Source: Salinisphaera sp035690525 (GTDB lineage Bacteria; Pseudomonadota; Gammaproteobacteria; Nevskiales; Salinisphaeraceae). Taken from it: a DNA stretch of 64,000 nucleotides. The notes below the pieces were generated by a model. It saw only the letters and a list, made by a program, of their open reading frames with translations, searched no databases and was not told the DNA's origin. Position 1 is the stretch's first letter, and every line of letters starts with the position of its first letter. Where the stretch lies: NCBI RefSeq assembly GCF_035690525.1, contig NZ_DASSKM010000085.1, forward strand, positions 1 through 64,000, written 5' to 3'. The translations under genes and the position numbers were made by a program. Shown in pieces: positions 7,013-16,339 of this stretch.

Positions 7013-9232
7013 TCAGCCGCGCGGTATCCAGATATCGGTTGCTTGCCCGGTCAGGCGCGCGCAGATGCGCCGCAGTTCGGGCAGTTCGTCTAGCAGTAGC
7101 TGCAACTGACCGGCGACCAGCCGCGTAGTGCCGTCATGCGCCGGGCGCAGCCGCGCCAGATGGTCGTAAATACGGGCCGCGGCCTCGCCGTCGAACGGCG
7201 CCGGTTCCGAGCGAATCAGGCCGTGGGCCACGTGATCCAGCGCTTCGGCGATATGGCCGACCGCCTCGTCGAGCGCGGCCGCGTCGTTTTCGGCCAGCTT
7301 TTCGCGATGCGCGCCCAACGTCGACAGATGTCCAATCAATGTCTGGGCGCAGGCGAGCACCGCAAGCGCCTCGCGGCTGTCGCTGCGGGCGCCGCGTGGG
7401 TCGGCCAGCGCGGTGGCGACGTGCGTGCTGACCGCGGCGTCGGCGTTGTGGGCGTCGCGACGCGCGATACGATAGGCCAGATCGTCGGCACGCCCAACAC
7501 GGTACTGGTCGAACAGCGCGCGTAGATACGCGGCGTGGGCGAGCAACGCATCGGCCAGCCGATGATGCAGTTCGCGCTCGCGCCAGTCCGGCAGCACCAG
7601 CCGCATGACGACGGCCGCCAGCGCGCCGCCGATCACGGTATCGATGAAGCGCGGCCAGATCAGATCGAAGCCGTTGCCGATCTGGTTAAACGAAACCAGC
7701 ACGAGCACGCTGATGCCGGTGGCGGCAACGAAATAACGACGAAACCGGGCCGCGAAGAAGACCACGCCGGAGGCCACGATCAGCAGCAGTTGAACCTCGG
7801 GCGATGGAAACAGCCGCAAAAGCGCCCAGCCGAGCACCAAACCAGCGACGGTGCCGCCGACGCGCTGGAGGAAGCGCGTGCGGGTGGCGCCGTAGTCCGG
7901 CTGGCAAACCAGCATGGTGGTCAGAAGAATCCAGTAGCCCTGGGCCGGATGCACGGCCAGCAGCACGAGATAGCCCGCCCACATCGCCAACGCCAGGCGC
8001 AGCGCATGACGAAAGCGCGCCGAGGCCGGGTTGAGCTGCACGCGGATACGCCGCCAGATCTCCATCGGCGACTGCGGCAGCGGATTCTGCAGCGCGGTAT
8101 CGCTGTTCTCGCCGGGTTCGCCGGCGCCCGCCGCACGCCCGGCTAGATCGCGCAGGTTATCGGCGACATCGTCCATGGCGTATAGCAAGGCCGCGCCGGG
8201 TGCGTCGGTCATGGTTCGCCGATGCGCGATGGCGGCGTCCAGATCGGCCACGGCGGCCGCGGCGCGGCCGTCGTCCGTGAACGCCTCGTCGTAGCGCAGC
8301 GCCGCCGCCCGCGTACGGCAGGCCGCGCCGATAACCCGCAGCAACCGCTGGCAACGGAACATCAGGTCGCTATGGAAGAACGCCTCGGTCAGCGCCTGGT
8401 AGGGATAATGCGCGGAGCTGGTGCGCTCGTGAATATCCTGAGCCGCCATATACAGACGTAGATTCCCGGCCATGGCCGAGCGCGAGCGCCGGCCAGCAAG
8501 CCGGTCCACCAGCGCCAGACGGGTGTCGTTGAGCGCGCCGACCACCCGCGCATTGGCGTGCGCCAAATCGCTGCGCCGCGCGGCGACATTCAAATCGCGC
8601 ACCGGCTCGAACAGCCACGACTTGCAGACCAGATAATCGTCGAGCGCGGTGTACAGGCGGGCCAACGACTGACGCACCGGGCGGTGTACGAACACCGCGT
8701 TCCACGCCAGGGCGAGCACACCGTACCAGGCCGCGCCGATGACCAGCAGCAACGGCTCAAGCCAGAAGGCCTTGGGCCCACCGGTGTGCTGGGTCACGCC
8801 GATCATGGTGTAGACCGACAACAACAACGTGGCATTGCCGATAGTCGCGAAACGCCCGCTCGCCGCGCCCAGCATGATCAGCACGAAGGTGCCCGCCGGC
8901 AGCGCCAGCGCGAACGCCCAGGGCATGTCGAGCAGCGCCTCGACCGTGAGCGCGGCCCCGGAAAAACAGATCAGGGTGAGCAGCAACGCCCGGGCCCGGC
9001 GACGCCAGCCGTCGTCGGTTTCGGCAATGGCGCTGGCGATCACGCCGAGCATCAGCGGGATCAGCTGATGCGCATCCTCGCGCAATCCGGAATAGACGAT
9101 CACCCCGAGCAGCGCGACGAACACCCGGATGGCGTCGGCAAAACGATCGAACGTGGTGACGCGTTGCAGACGAAACCAGCGCATGCCGGCCAGTGTAGCG
9201 TGCGCCTGATCGCGGGCCATAAACTGCATCAT
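7013..9232 (-). CDS. yccS: YccS/FUSC-family inner-membrane protein
   Basis: A 739-residue protein with the YccS/YhfK arrangement: an N-terminal bundle of six membrane helices (about 35-190), a cytoplasmic helical domain, a second six-helix block from about residue 420 (RHALRLALAMWAGYLVLLAVH) with the conserved FUSC helix region, and a C-terminal cytoplasmic part. FUSC proteins are related to aromatic-acid efflux pumps (AaeB), but YccS itself has no settled substrate. Length agrees with E. coli YccS (about 720). The start may instead be the ATG at 9184 (MRWFRLQRV), since the first 16 residues are not conserved. Confidence 0.85.
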   Translation of the reverse strand: MMQFMARDQAHATLAGMRWFRLQRVTTFDRFADAIRVFVALLGVIVYSGLREDAHQLIPLMLGVIASAIAETDDGWRRRARALLLTLICFSGAALTVEALLDMPWAFALALPAGTFVLIMLGAASGRFATIGNATLLLSVYTMIGVTQHTGGPKAFWLEPLLLVIGAAWYGVLALAWNAVFVHRPVRQSLARLYTALDDYLVCKSWLFEPVRDLNVAARRSDLAHANARVVGALNDTRLALVDRLAGRRSRSAMAGNLRLYMAAQDIHERTSSAHYPYQALTEAFFHSDLMFRCQRLLRVIGAACRTRAAALRYDEAFTDDGRAAAAVADLDAAIAHRRTMTDAPGAALLYAMDDVADNLRDLAGRAAGAGEPGENSDTALQNPLPQSPMEIWRRIRVQLNPASARFRHALRLALAMWAGYLVLLAVHPAQGYWILLTTMLVCQPDYGATRTRFLQRVGGTVAGLVLGWALLRLFPSPEVQLLLIVASGVVFFAARFRRYFVAATGISVLVLVSFNQIGNGFDLIWPRFIDTVIGGALAAVVMRLVLPDWRERELHHRLADALLAHAAYLRALFDQYRVGRADDLAYRIARRDAHNADAAVSTHVATALADPRGARSDSREALAVLACAQTLIGHLSTLGAHREKLAENDAAALDEAVGHIAEALDHVAHGLIRSEPAPFDGEAAARIYDHLARLRPAHDGTTRLVAGQLQLLLDELPELRRICARLTGQATDIWIPRG

Positions 9233-9253
9233 GGGCCGGGCCCTTGAAGGCCT

Positions 9254-11404
9254 CTAGCCGTATCCGGGCGCCGTTGTCCGCCCCGTCGGCGCCGTGGCTT
9301 CCGAGCGCTTGACGCCGCGCTCGCCGAAACGCCCGCCGGTCAACAGCGCGGCGAAGTCTTCGGCCGGCACGGCGCGGCTGAACAAATAGCCCTGCATCTG
9401 GTCGCAGCCGAGTTCGGTGACATAGCGCAACTGCTCCTCGGTCTCCACGCCCTCGGCCACGACGCTGAGCCCCAGATTGTGCGCGAGCGTGACGATCGAG
9501 CGCACGATAGCGGCCTGTTGCGGCATCGACGCCCCCAATTCGCGGATGAACGAACGGTCGATCTTGAGCTGCTGGATGGGCAGCTTTTCCAGATACGACA
9601 GACTCGAGTGGCCGGTGCCGAAATCGTCCAACGCCACATCCACGCCCATGCGCGCGAAGCGCTTGAGAGTGTTGACCGCTTCCAACATGCCCTTGATCGC
9701 CACCGACTCGGTGACCTCGAACATCAGCGACTGCGCCTCGATTTGGTAATGATCGAGGTAACGCTGCACCGCGCCCGGCAAGCGCGGATCGCTGACCCGC
9801 GCCGCCGACAGATTGACCGAGATCCGCGGCACGCTGAGCCCGTTGTCGCGCCAGCGCCGAATCTGGGCGCACACCATATCGAGCACGGCGCGTTCCAAAT
9901 CGTCGATCAACCCGCACCGCTCGGCCAGCGGGATAAAGCGGTCCGGCGTGATCAGCCCGCGTTCGGGATCACGCCAGCGCACCAGCGCCTCGGCGCCGCA
10001 CAACGTGCCGTCGACCGGCCGGTACATGGGCTGGTAATAAACCACGATCGCACCCGAGGCGATCGCCGCGCCCAGTTCGCGCTGGAGGTTGAATTCGTCC
10101 TCCGCCCGGCGCGCCATCTCCGGCCGGTAGCCGACATAGTTGTTCTTGCCGTTGCTCTTGGCGTGGTACATCGCGCGATCGGCCGCGGTGATCAGCGCCT
10201 GCCCGGTCTCGCCGTGCACGGGGAAGCGAGCCCAACCGATGCTCGCCGACAACCCGGGCGCGGTGCCGCCGGCCTCGCGGATCGCCAGCAGCAGGCGGCG
10301 GCCCAACGCGTCGATATCCGCCGCGCCGTCGGCGCCGGCCGCCAGAATAACGAACTCGTCACCGCCCATGCGCGCGACCGTATCGTTATCGCGCATGGTC
10401 TCGCACATCGCGCCCGCCACCCGTTCGAGCATCTCGTCGCCGACGCGGTGGCCGAGATTGTCGTTGAGCAGCTTGAACCCGTCGAGATCGATATAGAACA
10501 AGGCAAAGCCACTGCCCCGCCGCCGCGCGTACTCGATCTCGCGCGCCAGTCGTTCGTCGAGCAGCTTGCGGTTGGCCAGATCGGTCAGCGCATCATGATG
10601 GCTGCTATGGCGCAATTGGTCGTTGGCTTGGCGCAGCGAGGCGACCAGATCCGCGGTCTGGGTCTCGAGCCGGCGATCCAGGGCCGCCACCAGCAGGGCC
10701 GCCGCGAGCAGCACCACCGACAGCGAACTGATCAGCAACGCCAGCCAGGTCTTGTCGACCCCGCCCCCGCCCAACCCCTGACTGACGGCCGGGAAATTCG
10801 CCGCGGCCATGGCGGCGTAGTGCATGCCCGCGATCGCCACCCCCATGAAGGCCGCGGCGCTCGCCTTCTTGAGCGTGCGTAGCCGACTGCGGATATCGCG
10901 CAAGGCGAACGACAGGCCGAGCGCAGCAGCCGAACCGGCCAGCGCGATCAGGGCCGAAAACGCCACCCATAGCGGGTCGTAAACGATACCCGGCTCGATC
11001 TCCAGCGCGTACATGCCGGTGTAGTTCATGCTCACGATCGCCAGCGCCATGAAGGCGGCCCCGGCCAGCCAGGTCTTATGATCCAGCCGCGTCTGGCAGG
11101 CCAATCGCAGCGCCGCCGCCGACGCCATGACGGCCATCAGCCACGACAACGCCGTGAGCACGGGATCGTAGCTCATACGAATCGGCAGCATCAGCGCGAG
11201 CATGCCGATGAAGTGCATCGACCAAATCCCGGAGCCCAGAGCCAGCGCGCCCGCGGCCAGCCAAATCCAAGCATAACGGCGCTGCGCGGCATACACGCGA
11301 TCGGCGAGATCGAGCGCGGCGTAGCCGGCCAGGATCGCGACGGCGATCGACAACAGGACCAGACCCGGTTGATAGTTTTTAACTAGATAAGCAGCGGCAT
11401 CCAT
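9254..11404 (-). CDS. MHYT-sensor diguanylate cyclase/phosphodiesterase (MHYT-GGDEF-EAL)
   Basis: A 716-residue membrane protein controlling cyclic di-GMP. Seven N-terminal helices (1-245) carry the three MHYT motifs MHFIGM (63-68), MNYTGM (126-131) and MHYAAM (194-199), proposed to bind copper and sense oxygen, CO or NO. The GGDEF domain has an intact catalytic GGDEF (347-351) and, five residues before it, the inhibitory I-site RDND (338-341). The EAL domain keeps EAL (about 473) and DDFGTG (about 594), so both making and breaking c-di-GMP look possible. The start MDAAAYLVKNYQPG is preferred over an upstream in-frame ATG that adds a Cys/Arg-rich stretch. Confidence 0.92.
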   Translation of the reverse strand: MDAAAYLVKNYQPGLVLLSIAVAILAGYAALDLADRVYAAQRRYAWIWLAAGALALGSGIWSMHFIGMLALMLPIRMSYDPVLTALSWLMAVMASAAALRLACQTRLDHKTWLAGAAFMALAIVSMNYTGMYALEIEPGIVYDPLWVAFSALIALAGSAAALGLSFALRDIRSRLRTLKKASAAAFMGVAIAGMHYAAMAAANFPAVSQGLGGGGVDKTWLALLISSLSVVLLAAALLVAALDRRLETQTADLVASLRQANDQLRHSSHHDALTDLANRKLLDERLAREIEYARRRGSGFALFYIDLDGFKLLNDNLGHRVGDEMLERVAGAMCETMRDNDTVARMGGDEFVILAAGADGAADIDALGRRLLLAIREAGGTAPGLSASIGWARFPVHGETGQALITAADRAMYHAKSNGKNNYVGYRPEMARRAEDEFNLQRELGAAIASGAIVVYYQPMYRPVDGTLCGAEALVRWRDPERGLITPDRFIPLAERCGLIDDLERAVLDMVCAQIRRWRDNGLSVPRISVNLSAARVSDPRLPGAVQRYLDHYQIEAQSLMFEVTESVAIKGMLEAVNTLKRFARMGVDVALDDFGTGHSSLSYLEKLPIQQLKIDRSFIRELGASMPQQAAIVRSIVTLAHNLGLSVVAEGVETEEQLRYVTELGCDQMQGYLFSRAVPAEDFAALLTGGRFGERGVKRSEATAPTGRTTAPGYG

Positions 11405-12082
11405 AGAACGACAGCTCCGGCATCGAAGCGATACACGGCTCATGGCCGCGTGCCGTTTATAATGCAACGCGCGCCCCCTCTCACGCGCTCGATCACAAGA
11501 TAAGCCGGCGGTCCGTTATCCGAACACTACGTGGTCTTGTCGGCCGCCGATGCCCGCGCACGAAACCTTTAATCATCGGTTTCGCGGCGGCAGTTCTCGA
11601 ATGCGCGCGAATTCATTGTATACAAATCGACCGAAGCGAGCAGCGCTTTAGATCCGGCGCCGCCGCGCGCCAGCCCGCGAACCAGGCTTTCAGTGTCTTG
11701 TAACATGAATTTATTAGCATTTTTCCCGGTCGCCCATTATCGATCCCGGCGTTTTTGATGTCCCGCGAACCCCTCGCTACTGCCGATAACGTACGACGCC
11801 GTGCATCCGGCCGCCGCGGCGTATGGCGCTGCGCCGATGAACGATTGGCGTATCGCGCCGTCGCCGTCGTCGATACCGCCGGCGTGCCGGCATTCACGCG
11901 TGGCGCGTCCGGGCCGGCGGCCCCGGGCGCGTGCGTATTCCTGCACAAGGCATCGTTCATGTATTGTTGTCGATCGTGCCGATAATTTCGACGATTTTCA
12001 GGCGGCGCCGGCACGCCGCTCCAGCCTTCCACGATCCCGTGGCCGCGTTACCGCGGTCGATTCGATAGGACACTTGATTTTC
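11405..12082 (+). other. Long intergenic region between the MHYT gene and prc
   Basis: About 680 bp without a convincing gene; the open frames on either strand have arginine/alanine-rich translations without family resemblance. It must hold divergent promoters. One visible element is the 10-bp palindrome TTGTATACAA at 11616-11625, a form bound by many GntR-family (FCD) regulators. TTGTAA...TTTATTAG around 11697-11717 is AT-rich and could be promoter sequence for prc. Confidence 0.5.
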
Positions 12083-14224
12083 ATGCGCAATTTAGCCCTG
12101 TTCTTTGTGCTTCTGGCGATGCTGTGCGTCCAGACCGGCTGTGCCGCTTCGGAAAATCAACCGACGCCAATACCGGTGCCGGATGCCGGCGCCGGCCCGG
12201 CCAAGGGCTATACCCCGCTGGTGCCGGACAACAATCAGAGCCAAATCGATCAGGAAATCGTGCGCGAGCTGCAAAACAACCACTACAACAAAATCAAGCT
12301 CGACAACGCGTTCTCGGAGCAGTTCTTCAAGGCGTACCTCAACGACCTGGACAGCACACACAGCGTGTTTCTGGCCTCGGACGTCGCCCGTCTGAAGAAA
12401 AAATACGCCGACGAACTCGACGACCAGCTCAAGAACGGCAACCTGACCGCCGCCTACGACATCTTCAACACCTATCAAAAGCGGCGCATCCAGATCGATC
12501 AGTGGGCACTCGATCGGATCGAGCAGGGGCTGGGTTCGCTCGATCTCGACGATCAGGAAATATTCAAGGTCGACCGCGAGAACGCGCCGTGGCCGGCCGG
12601 CGCCGAGGCCCGCGAGAGACTCTGGACCAAGCAGCTCGAGAACCAGGTGATCGAACTGCGGCTCAACGATATCGATCCGGCCGAGATCCAGAAGCGGCTG
12701 ACCCAGCGTTATACCAACGAACTCAAGCAGTTGCGCCAAGCCGAGCCGACCGATGCGTTCTCGGTCTACATGGACGCCTATACCCATAGCTACGACCCGC
12801 ACACCGACTACTTCTCGCCCCGGCGCTACGAAGACTTCAGCATCAACATGAACCTACAGCTGCAAGGCATCGGCGCCGAGCTGCGCTCGAAGAACGGCTA
12901 TGCCGAACTGGTGCGTCTGATTCCCGGCGGCCCGGCCGCCAAATCCGGCAAACTCAAGCCGACCGACCGCATCATCGCCGTCGGCCAGGGCAAGAAAGGC
13001 GATTTCGTCGACGTGATCGGCATGCGTCTGGATGAAACCGTGCAGTTGATCCGCGGCAAGGCCGGCACGTACGTGCGGCTGCAGATCTCGCCCCAAGACA
13101 ACGGCCAGACCAAGACGATCACGCTCCAGCGCGCCAAGATCGAGCTCAAGGATCAGGCCGCCAGTTCGCGCGTCATCCATGTCAAGCGAAACGGCACCGA
13201 CCACAAGATCGGGCTGATCACGCTGCCGTCGTTCTACAACGGCACCTCCGACGACGTAAAGAAACAGCTGATCAAGCTGAAAAAGGACAACGTCGACGGC
13301 ATCATCCTCGATCTGCGCAACAACGGCGGCGGCGCGCTCGGCGAAGCCATGCATCTGATCGGATTGTTCATGGGGTCCGCTCCGGGCGTGCAAATCAAGG
13401 ACGCCAGCGGCAATATTCAGGTGCTGGGCGACCGCAACCAGGGCGCGGTCTATTCCGGGCCGCTGGCGGTGATGACCAATCGTTTGTCGGCCTCGGCCTC
13501 GGAGATTGTGGCCGGCGCTCTGCAAGATTACGGCCGCGCGCTCATCCTGGGCAGCCGGACCTTCGGCAAGGGCACGGTCCAGACCCTGCTGCCGCTGTCC
13601 GCCGGCCAGCTCAAGCTGACCGAGGCCAAGTTCTATCGCGTCACGGGCAAGAGCACACAGGATCGCGGCGTGGTGCCGGACATCACCTATCCGTCGGCGA
13701 TCGATCCGGATAAGATCGGCGAGTCTTCGCTGCCCAACGCCCTGCCCTACGACACCATTCCGCCGACCGCCTATCCGGAATCGGACGCGATCGGGCACAT
13801 GCTGCCCACGCTGAAGAAGAACCATCGTCAGCGCGTGGCCGACGATCCGGACTTCCAGTATCTGGTCAACCGGATCAAGCTGGCGCGCCAGGAGAGCAGC
13901 CAGGACACGGTATCGCTGGATATCGACAAGCGGCGCCAGGAGCAGCAGCAACTCGATCACCGGATACTGGCTCTGGCCAACGCGCACCGCAAGGCCACGG
14001 GCAAGGAGCCGTACAAGGATTACGAGGCGTTCGAAAACGCACAGGACGAGGACGCCGAGGCGGCCAACGGCGACGAAGCCGACCCGGTCGATACCCTGCC
14101 CGAGCAGACCCCCGGCGCGACCGGCAGCGACGAAATCGATGCCTACCAGACCGAAAGCGCCAACATCCTGCTCGATCTGATCCATATCTATACGCAGCGG
14201 CACGGACAGAAACAAGCCGCCTGA
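12083..14224 (+). CDS. prc: Carboxy-terminal processing (tail-specific) protease Prc
   Basis: A 713-residue periplasmic protease of the Prc/Tsp family, which trims C-termini and degrades periplasmic proteins, including cell-wall hydrolases. It has a signal peptide (1-22), the N-terminal helical domain, a PDZ domain (about 255-345) that binds substrate tails, and the S41 protease core with catalytic Ser471 in SASASE and Lys496 in TFGKGTVQ, spaced as in E. coli Prc. LDLRNNGGG (409-417) is the conserved core strand. A C-terminal helical domain ends in an acidic tail. The signal peptide ends in TGC-AAS, but the position -3 residue is Gln, so a lipoprotein anchor is doubtful. TAGGA lies upstream of the ATG. 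Confidence 0.93.
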   Translation: MRNLALFFVLLAMLCVQTGCAASENQPTPIPVPDAGAGPAKGYTPLVPDNNQSQIDQEIVRELQNNHYNKIKLDNAFSEQFFKAYLNDLDSTHSVFLASDVARLKKKYADELDDQLKNGNLTAAYDIFNTYQKRRIQIDQWALDRIEQGLGSLDLDDQEIFKVDRENAPWPAGAEARERLWTKQLENQVIELRLNDIDPAEIQKRLTQRYTNELKQLRQAEPTDAFSVYMDAYTHSYDPHTDYFSPRRYEDFSINMNLQLQGIGAELRSKNGYAELVRLIPGGPAAKSGKLKPTDRIIAVGQGKKGDFVDVIGMRLDETVQLIRGKAGTYVRLQISPQDNGQTKTITLQRAKIELKDQAASSRVIHVKRNGTDHKIGLITLPSFYNGTSDDVKKQLIKLKKDNVDGIILDLRNNGGGALGEAMHLIGLFMGSAPGVQIKDASGNIQVLGDRNQGAVYSGPLAVMTNRLSASASEIVAGALQDYGRALILGSRTFGKGTVQTLLPLSAGQLKLTEAKFYRVTGKSTQDRGVVPDITYPSAIDPDKIGESSLPNALPYDTIPPTAYPESDAIGHMLPTLKKNHRQRVADDPDFQYLVNRIKLARQESSQDTVSLDIDKRRQEQQQLDHRILALANAHRKATGKEPYKDYEAFENAQDEDAEAANGDEADPVDTLPEQTPGATGSDEIDAYQTESANILLDLIHIYTQRHGQKQAA

Positions 14225-14230
14225 CGTGCG

Positions 14231-14265
14231 CGCCCGGCCCGCGCGTCGCACGCGTGGGCCGGGCG
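14231..14265 (+). terminator. Hairpin terminator after prc
   Basis: CGCCCGGCCC (14231-14240) pairs perfectly with GGGCCGGGCG (14256-14265) across a 15-base loop, starting 6 bases after the prc stop. There is no long T run, so it may be an imperfect terminator. It sits between convergent genes. Confidence 0.5.
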
Positions 14266-14305
14266 GCGCATCGGATTCAACCGGACAGAGATACCGTTCT
14301 TTGCT

Positions 14306-14728
14306 TCAGCGCTGACCGGTCATCGAGCCATAGCTCGCGCCGAGCACGGCGCCGTAGACCAAGTGAATGGCCAAAGTGAACCCCACCACCGGCCAGCCGA
14401 TCGCCACACCGAAGAAGCCGATGCCGCCGACCGGCAGGAACAACAGCATCATCGCCAGCCACGCGTATACGCCGAAAACCAAACCGCGTACAACGGCATA
14501 CCCGCCCGGCAGTCGGCGATAAAACACGGCGAACAACACGCCCCAGATCAGCGAGCCGATCACGAAGTGCCCGATCCAGCCGGTGACCAGTGGGCCACCG
14601 AGCAGCCGATGGATGATCTCGATCGTGTTGAAAGCCGACAACCGGTGCGAGAACGCCTTGACGATCATCAGCACCGAAATCGCCACCGTGGCGATGAAGC
14701 CGGCCACGATACCCTTGCCTGGATTCAT
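14306..14728 (-). CDS. DUF6789-family membrane protein
   Basis: A 140-residue protein with four membrane helices. It shows the DUF6789 pattern: GIVAGFIATVAISVLM at the start, WIGHFVIGSLIWG in the middle, AWLAMMLLFLPVGG and a C-terminal TLAIHLVYGAVLGASYG. Function is unknown. It lies 33 bp downstream of the Omp85-type gene on the same strand, so the two may be co-transcribed. Confidence 0.75.
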   Translation of the reverse strand: MNPGKGIVAGFIATVAISVLMIVKAFSHRLSAFNTIEIIHRLLGGPLVTGWIGHFVIGSLIWGVLFAVFYRRLPGGYAVVRGLVFGVYAWLAMMLLFLPVGGIGFFGVAIGWPVVGFTLAIHLVYGAVLGASYGSMTGQR

Positions 14729-14761
14729 GAGTCTCCCTGCCTGCGCGGCAAAACGCCCAGC

Positions 14762-16084
14762 TTAAAACGCGTTGCCGAAGGAGAGATAGACGAGCCCCTT
14801 ACTCTCGCCGGAGAAGCCCACGTCCAATCGGGTCGACAGCGCCTCGCCGAGGGCGATGTGCAGGCCGGCGCCGTAGCTGAATCGGATGTCGTCGGAAAGC
14901 CCCGGCGCGACTTCCGGCGTTTCGGCCAGCAGATCGTCGGGCAGTCGCGAACGATCCAGAAAGACCCGCCCGGCGCCGCCGAACAAGGTGCCGTCGAGCC
15001 GAACGCGCCAAATATTGTAGAAGTCAAAATCCGCGAGCAACTGCTGATAACCGACGCGCGCGAACACCCGGCTCTGGCCCAGAAAACGATCGGGATAGAA
15101 GCCCTCGAGACTGTCGAAACCGCCCAGCGAGGCGAATTCATAGAACGGCAGATCGTCGCCGCTGCCGGTGACATACTGGGCATTGACGCGCACGCCGATC
15201 AGATGGGCGGACGATCCGATCGGATGCACATAACTGGCGTCGCCGGTGAAACGCGTATAGTTGAAATCGTTGCCGAGTTCCGGGCCGACGTGGGTGATTT
15301 TGCCGATCACGTTCCAGCCCTGCTCCGGCCGGGTCAGATCGCGCTGGGTGTTGTAGATGATCGCCAACGACAGCGGATTGTTGTAACCGCCCTCGATACC
15401 GGGCAGATGGCCAAAGGCATCGGTGGTCGAGCGCTTGCCGGGCTCGGGATCGCCGGGGCCGATCGTGATGCGGTCGTAGCCGATGGTGCCGGCCGCCACC
15501 CAGTGCGGCGCCAGCCGGCGCGCGAGCGTGAACAACAGCGACGTACCGTGATACTCGTGCTGGCTGAGCGGATCGTCGCCGACGCTGTTGTTACCCAGGC
15601 CATAAAAATCGTGCGTCGGGCGCAACTCGTAGTGTAGCCGCACGATACCGATGAAATCGCTGCCGAACACATGCGGCGCGCCCCAAGTCGCGACGAAACT
15701 GGTCTCGCCACCGGTCGATTGCGTGGCGCCGATGTCGAGATTCATGTGCGACTCGCCGAAATTGATGTCGCTGAACTTGCCGCCGACGATGAAGCCGACT
15801 TCCGGGTCGTAGCCGATCTGCGGCAAGATAGCCACGTTGTGCGACGCGTCGAGTTCCTCGGGCGCTTCCGGATCGCCCGGCCGGGCCGGACCGTCATGCG
15901 GCATTGGCGGCGCTTGATTCTCGGCGATCGCCCGGCGCTCGTTGTCGATAACCACGAACTGCGCCACGCTGCGCTCCAGATCGAGAGCCCCGCCGGCATG
16001 GGCCGGACCGGCCGCCGCCCACGACAAACCAAGCCCCAGCGCAGCGCATGCGATACGGCTTGTCGCTGTACAACGCTCCATCAT
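14762..16084 (-). CDS. Omp85/BamA-TamA family outer-membrane beta barrel
   Basis: A 440-residue protein with a signal peptide ending around AHA-GG (residue 30), a short acidic linker and a C-terminal Omp85-type barrel ending in phenylalanine (LSFGNAF), the usual BAM insertion signal. Alternating strands such as YDPEVGFIVGGKFSD and LGGFDSLEGFYPDRFLGQ resemble the surface-antigen domain of BamA/TamA. POTRA domains are absent or very short, so it is not BamA itself; it resembles small stand-alone Omp85 proteins of unknown role. Two adjacent ATG codons offer starts at 16084 and 16081. Confidence 0.82.
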   Translation of the reverse strand: MMERCTATSRIACAALGLGLSWAAAGPAHAGGALDLERSVAQFVVIDNERRAIAENQAPPMPHDGPARPGDPEAPEELDASHNVAILPQIGYDPEVGFIVGGKFSDINFGESHMNLDIGATQSTGGETSFVATWGAPHVFGSDFIGIVRLHYELRPTHDFYGLGNNSVGDDPLSQHEYHGTSLLFTLARRLAPHWVAAGTIGYDRITIGPGDPEPGKRSTTDAFGHLPGIEGGYNNPLSLAIIYNTQRDLTRPEQGWNVIGKITHVGPELGNDFNYTRFTGDASYVHPIGSSAHLIGVRVNAQYVTGSGDDLPFYEFASLGGFDSLEGFYPDRFLGQSRVFARVGYQQLLADFDFYNIWRVRLDGTLFGGAGRVFLDRSRLPDDLLAETPEVAPGLSDDIRFSYGAGLHIALGEALSTRLDVGFSGESKGLVYLSFGNAF

Positions 16085-16339
16085 CGCCGTATACCCCTCC
16101 CTTGCGGCGTGCCGACCGGTACGGCGCGTGCCGTCGGCACAGGCGCTATTTACGTTAGCTTAACAACGGCGAAGCGGATATGGGGAACCTTACGTAGCCA
16201 TGCCCGGTACGCCGATTCCGCGCACCGGCGAGGCATCGGTTGCGGCGCGCCATTATCCCGTATGCCGGCATCTTGCTAAGCTAACGGGCTTTCATCATGC
16301 AGCGGCTCGGCACCGGCGCCGAGCGTCGGGGGAATGTCG

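Noticed and set aside
11613..12032. A 139-codon minus-strand frame upstream of prc
   Set aside because: Low-complexity Arg/Ala composition, no signal peptide or domain, and it covers the likely prc promoter.
12083..12145. Prc as a lipoprotein because of the TGC-AAS segment
   Set aside because: The -3 position is Gln rather than Leu/Val/Ile, so the lipobox is not convincing; an ordinary signal peptide is the simpler reading.
12854..14251. A 465-codon frame opposite prc, and similar long frames opposite aceA, hisD-like and phaC genes
   Set aside because: Each mirrors a well-identified gene in the other strand and shows no domain signature of its own.
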